NCBI RefSeq assembly: GCF_004514475.2
Contig: NZ_MYFO02000005.1
Coordinates: 186,001-250,000, forward strand
From: Paenibacillus athensensis
Lineage (GTDB): Bacteria; Bacillota; Bacilli; Paenibacillales; NBRC-103111
Reading direction: 5' to 3'
Length of the DNA stretch: 64,000 nucleotides
The position numbers and the translations under genes were made by a program. The number at the start of each line of letters is the position of its first letter. Position 1 is the stretch's first letter. Below the pieces are notes generated by a model, which searched no databases, was not told the DNA's origin, and saw only the letters and a program-made list of their open reading frames with translations. Below, one piece after another: positions 62,746 to 64,000 of the stretch.

Positions 62746-63428
62746 TCCGGCAGATCCTCTTGCGCCCTGTGATAATCTTCCGGGATACCGATGTCAATGA
62801 AATAAGCATCTGATGGATACGCCATAAAGGCTCGATTATGAACGTAACGCTGCAAGTAATCGACTTCCATCGAGAACGAACCGGGAAGTTCCAGCCCGTC
62901 AAACAACGAGGTTTGAGCCGCATAAACACCTCCGCTGATAAATCCGGACTGTACCCACATCTTTTCTTGAAAATCCACAACGCGATTTTGCTTCAAATGA
63001 AGTGAACCATAGCGATCAAAATTAGTCATGGGCTTAACCGCAATCGTAAGCTCGGCTTTCGTTGTAATATGAACATCCATCATATCCTGTAAATGGACAG
63101 CAAACATAGTATCACCGTTAAGGATTAAAGTATGATTACCTTCAATCAGGGACATAGCTTTTTTTATGGCTCCCCCCGTACCTAAAGGCATTTCTTCCCG
63201 AGAATACACAATAGCCGCTTGTTTGAATGCTTTTCCATAATAAGACTCAATGATCTCATGTTTAAATCCTGTAGAAAGGACGATCCTCGTCACACCCGAT
63301 CGGCACAGTTGATTAAAGATATAATTTAAAAACGGCACTCCCCGCACGGGGGCCATCGGCTTCGGCACATCGGATACGACCGATTGCAGTCTGGTGCCAA
63401 AGCCTCCGGCTAATACGATGGCTTCCAT
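62742..63428 (-). CDS. hddC: Heptose-1-phosphate guanylyltransferase-like nucleotidyltransferase
   Basis: A 228-residue nucleotidyltransferase: IVLAGGFGTRLQSVVSDVPKPMAPVRGVPFLNYIFNQL, LGTGGAIKKAMSLI, LILNGDTMFAVHLQDMMD and KMWVQSGFISGGVYAAQTSLF. It sits between gmhA and gmhB as in the GDP-D-glycero-alpha-D-manno-heptose route of S-layer-bearing Aneurinibacillus (gmhA-hddA-gmhB-hddC). The ATG of MEAIVLAGG lies two bases past the gmhA stop, with GGGGATGG inside the end of gmhA. An hddA-type kinase is not in the window and would be expected just to the right. Confidence 0.85.
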   Translation of the reverse strand: MEAIVLAGGFGTRLQSVVSDVPKPMAPVRGVPFLNYIFNQLCRSGVTRIVLSTGFKHEIIESYYGKAFKQAAIVYSREEMPLGTGGAIKKAMSLIEGNHTLILNGDTMFAVHLQDMMDVHITTKAELTIAVKPMTNFDRYGSLHLKQNRVVDFQEKMWVQSGFISGGVYAAQTSLFDGLELPGSFSMEVDYLQRYVHNRAFMAYPSDAYFIDIGIPEDYHRAQEDLPE

Positions 63429-63429
63429 C

Positions 63430-64000
63430 TTAAAACCCATCCCCGAAGATCGCTTGCTCGACAGCCGCACAAATGATATGACCTACCAGAATATGCGCTT
63501 CCTGAATTCTTGGCGTTTCATCTGAAGGAATCTTGATGCAATAATCGCAAAGCGCCTCCATCTTGCCTCCCTTGGCTCCGGTGAGGCCAACGGTAATGAT
63601 GCTTTTTTCTTTACAGGCTTCAAGCGCCTTAACTACATTCGCGGAGTTGCCCGAGGTAGAAATTCCGATAAACAAATCTCCTTCGTTCCCATTGGCTTGA
63701 ATTTGACGCGAGAACAATCGCTCATAACCGTAGTCGTTGCCAATCGCCGTCAGGATAGAGGTATCCGTCGTCAATGCGATGGAGGCGAGGCCCGGACGAT
63801 CAAAATAAAAACGGCTTACGAATTCCCCTGCAATATGCTGAGCATCGGCTGCACTTCCCCCGTTGCCGGCAATCAACGTTTTGTTGCCTTTCTGATAGAC
63901 CTCGATCGCCTTTGCACATACGGTTTCGATTAATTGAACCATTGCAGGATCCTGCAGCATGGCTTGCTTTATTTCATAGGATTTTTGAATTTGATTGGAA
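63430..64000 (-). CDS. gmhA: Sedoheptulose-7-phosphate isomerase, running off the right edge
   Basis: SIS-domain isomerase that makes D-glycero-D-manno-heptose 7-phosphate, the entry to heptose synthesis. Visible motifs are KTLIAGNGGSAADAQHIAGEFVSRF, the SIS core LFIGISTSGNSANVVKAL and DETPRIQEAHILVGHIICAAVEQ. The frame is still open at base 64000, reading SNQIQKSYEIKQAMLQDP towards the first Met. This matches the family N-terminus, so the true start lies a few codons outside. It is upstream of hddC, with two bases between stop and start. Confidence 0.93.
   Translation of the reverse strand, partial: SNQIQKSYEIKQAMLQDPAMVQLIETVCAKAIEVYQKGNKTLIAGNGGSAADAQHIAGEFVSRFYFDRPGLASIALTTDTSILTAIGNDYGYERLFSRQIQANGNEGDLFIGISTSGNSANVVKALEACKEKSIITVGLTGAKGGKMEALCDYCIKIPSDETPRIQEAHILVGHIICAAVEQAIFGDGF

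Noticed and set aside
1-64000. CRISPR arrays, insertion sequences or rRNA genes
   Set aside because: I saw no regularly spaced repeats, no transposase-like frames with inverted ends and no rRNA-like sequence anywhere in the window.

Overview
The window looks like a chromosomal segment of a Paenibacillus-like, spore-forming Firmicute. This is inferred from content only: a cortex-morphogenesis peptide gene (cmpA), a ydcC-alr-ndoAI-ndoA block in Bacillus gene order, a giant SLH-anchored surface enzyme, several LytS/YesM-YesN two-component proteins, a DUF3231 protein and an S-layer-type glycan cluster. Ribosome binding sites are strong (GGAGG-type), and many starts are GTG.

Layout. 1-7 kb is housekeeping: transketolase (its last residues are cut off), purU, nfo, a DUF2621 protein and an XRE regulator, then an isolated 338-residue protein of unknown function. 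7.3-11.0 kb is a reduced, phage-derived module. A lysin-like glucosaminidase, a duplicated minor-capsid-like protein, a Cys-rich peptide and an ArpU-like regulator are read leftward. An ImmR-like repressor, an ImmA-like peptidase and an unknown protein are read rightward. Two matching palindromes lie between the divergent promoters. No integrase, terminase or portal gene is present.

13.5-31.0 kb is the most coherent system in the window. It holds two paralogous sensor kinases, one YesN-type response regulator, a carbohydrate ABC transporter (lipoprotein plus two permeases), a chemoreceptor, and a 2148-residue surface protein. That protein carries seven beta-trefoil modules, two carbohydrate-binding-like modules, a GH87-like beta-helix catalytic domain and three SLH domains. 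A 26-bp element with 16 invariant positions precedes the lipoprotein, chemoreceptor and giant-enzyme genes, abutting or overlapping the -35 position in each; a weaker copy precedes the permeases. I read this as one sense-swim-digest-import regulon for a polysaccharide, possibly alpha-1,3-glucan.

31.3-47.2 kb is mixed core: a YkgJ-type cysteine-cluster protein, five tRNA genes around corA, sprT-like, cmpA, tex, ndoA/ndoAI, alr, ydcC, AraC and MarR regulators (the latter beside three palindromes), a glycosidase-like protein, an FAD oxidase, and a half-length MFS gene that runs into a 41-residue membrane-peptide gene on the other strand. 47.2-64 kb is a long leftward glycan cluster. It contains heptose genes (gmhA, hddC, gmhB), CDP-3,6-dideoxyhexose genes (rfbH, rfbF, rfbG and an rfbJ-like gene), a gtrA/gtrB/GT-C trio, dTDP-rhamnose genes (rfbA, C, B, D), a family 2 glycosyltransferase and a polyprenyl-phosphate sugar transferase. 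It continues past the right edge and probably builds an S-layer or secondary cell-wall glycan.
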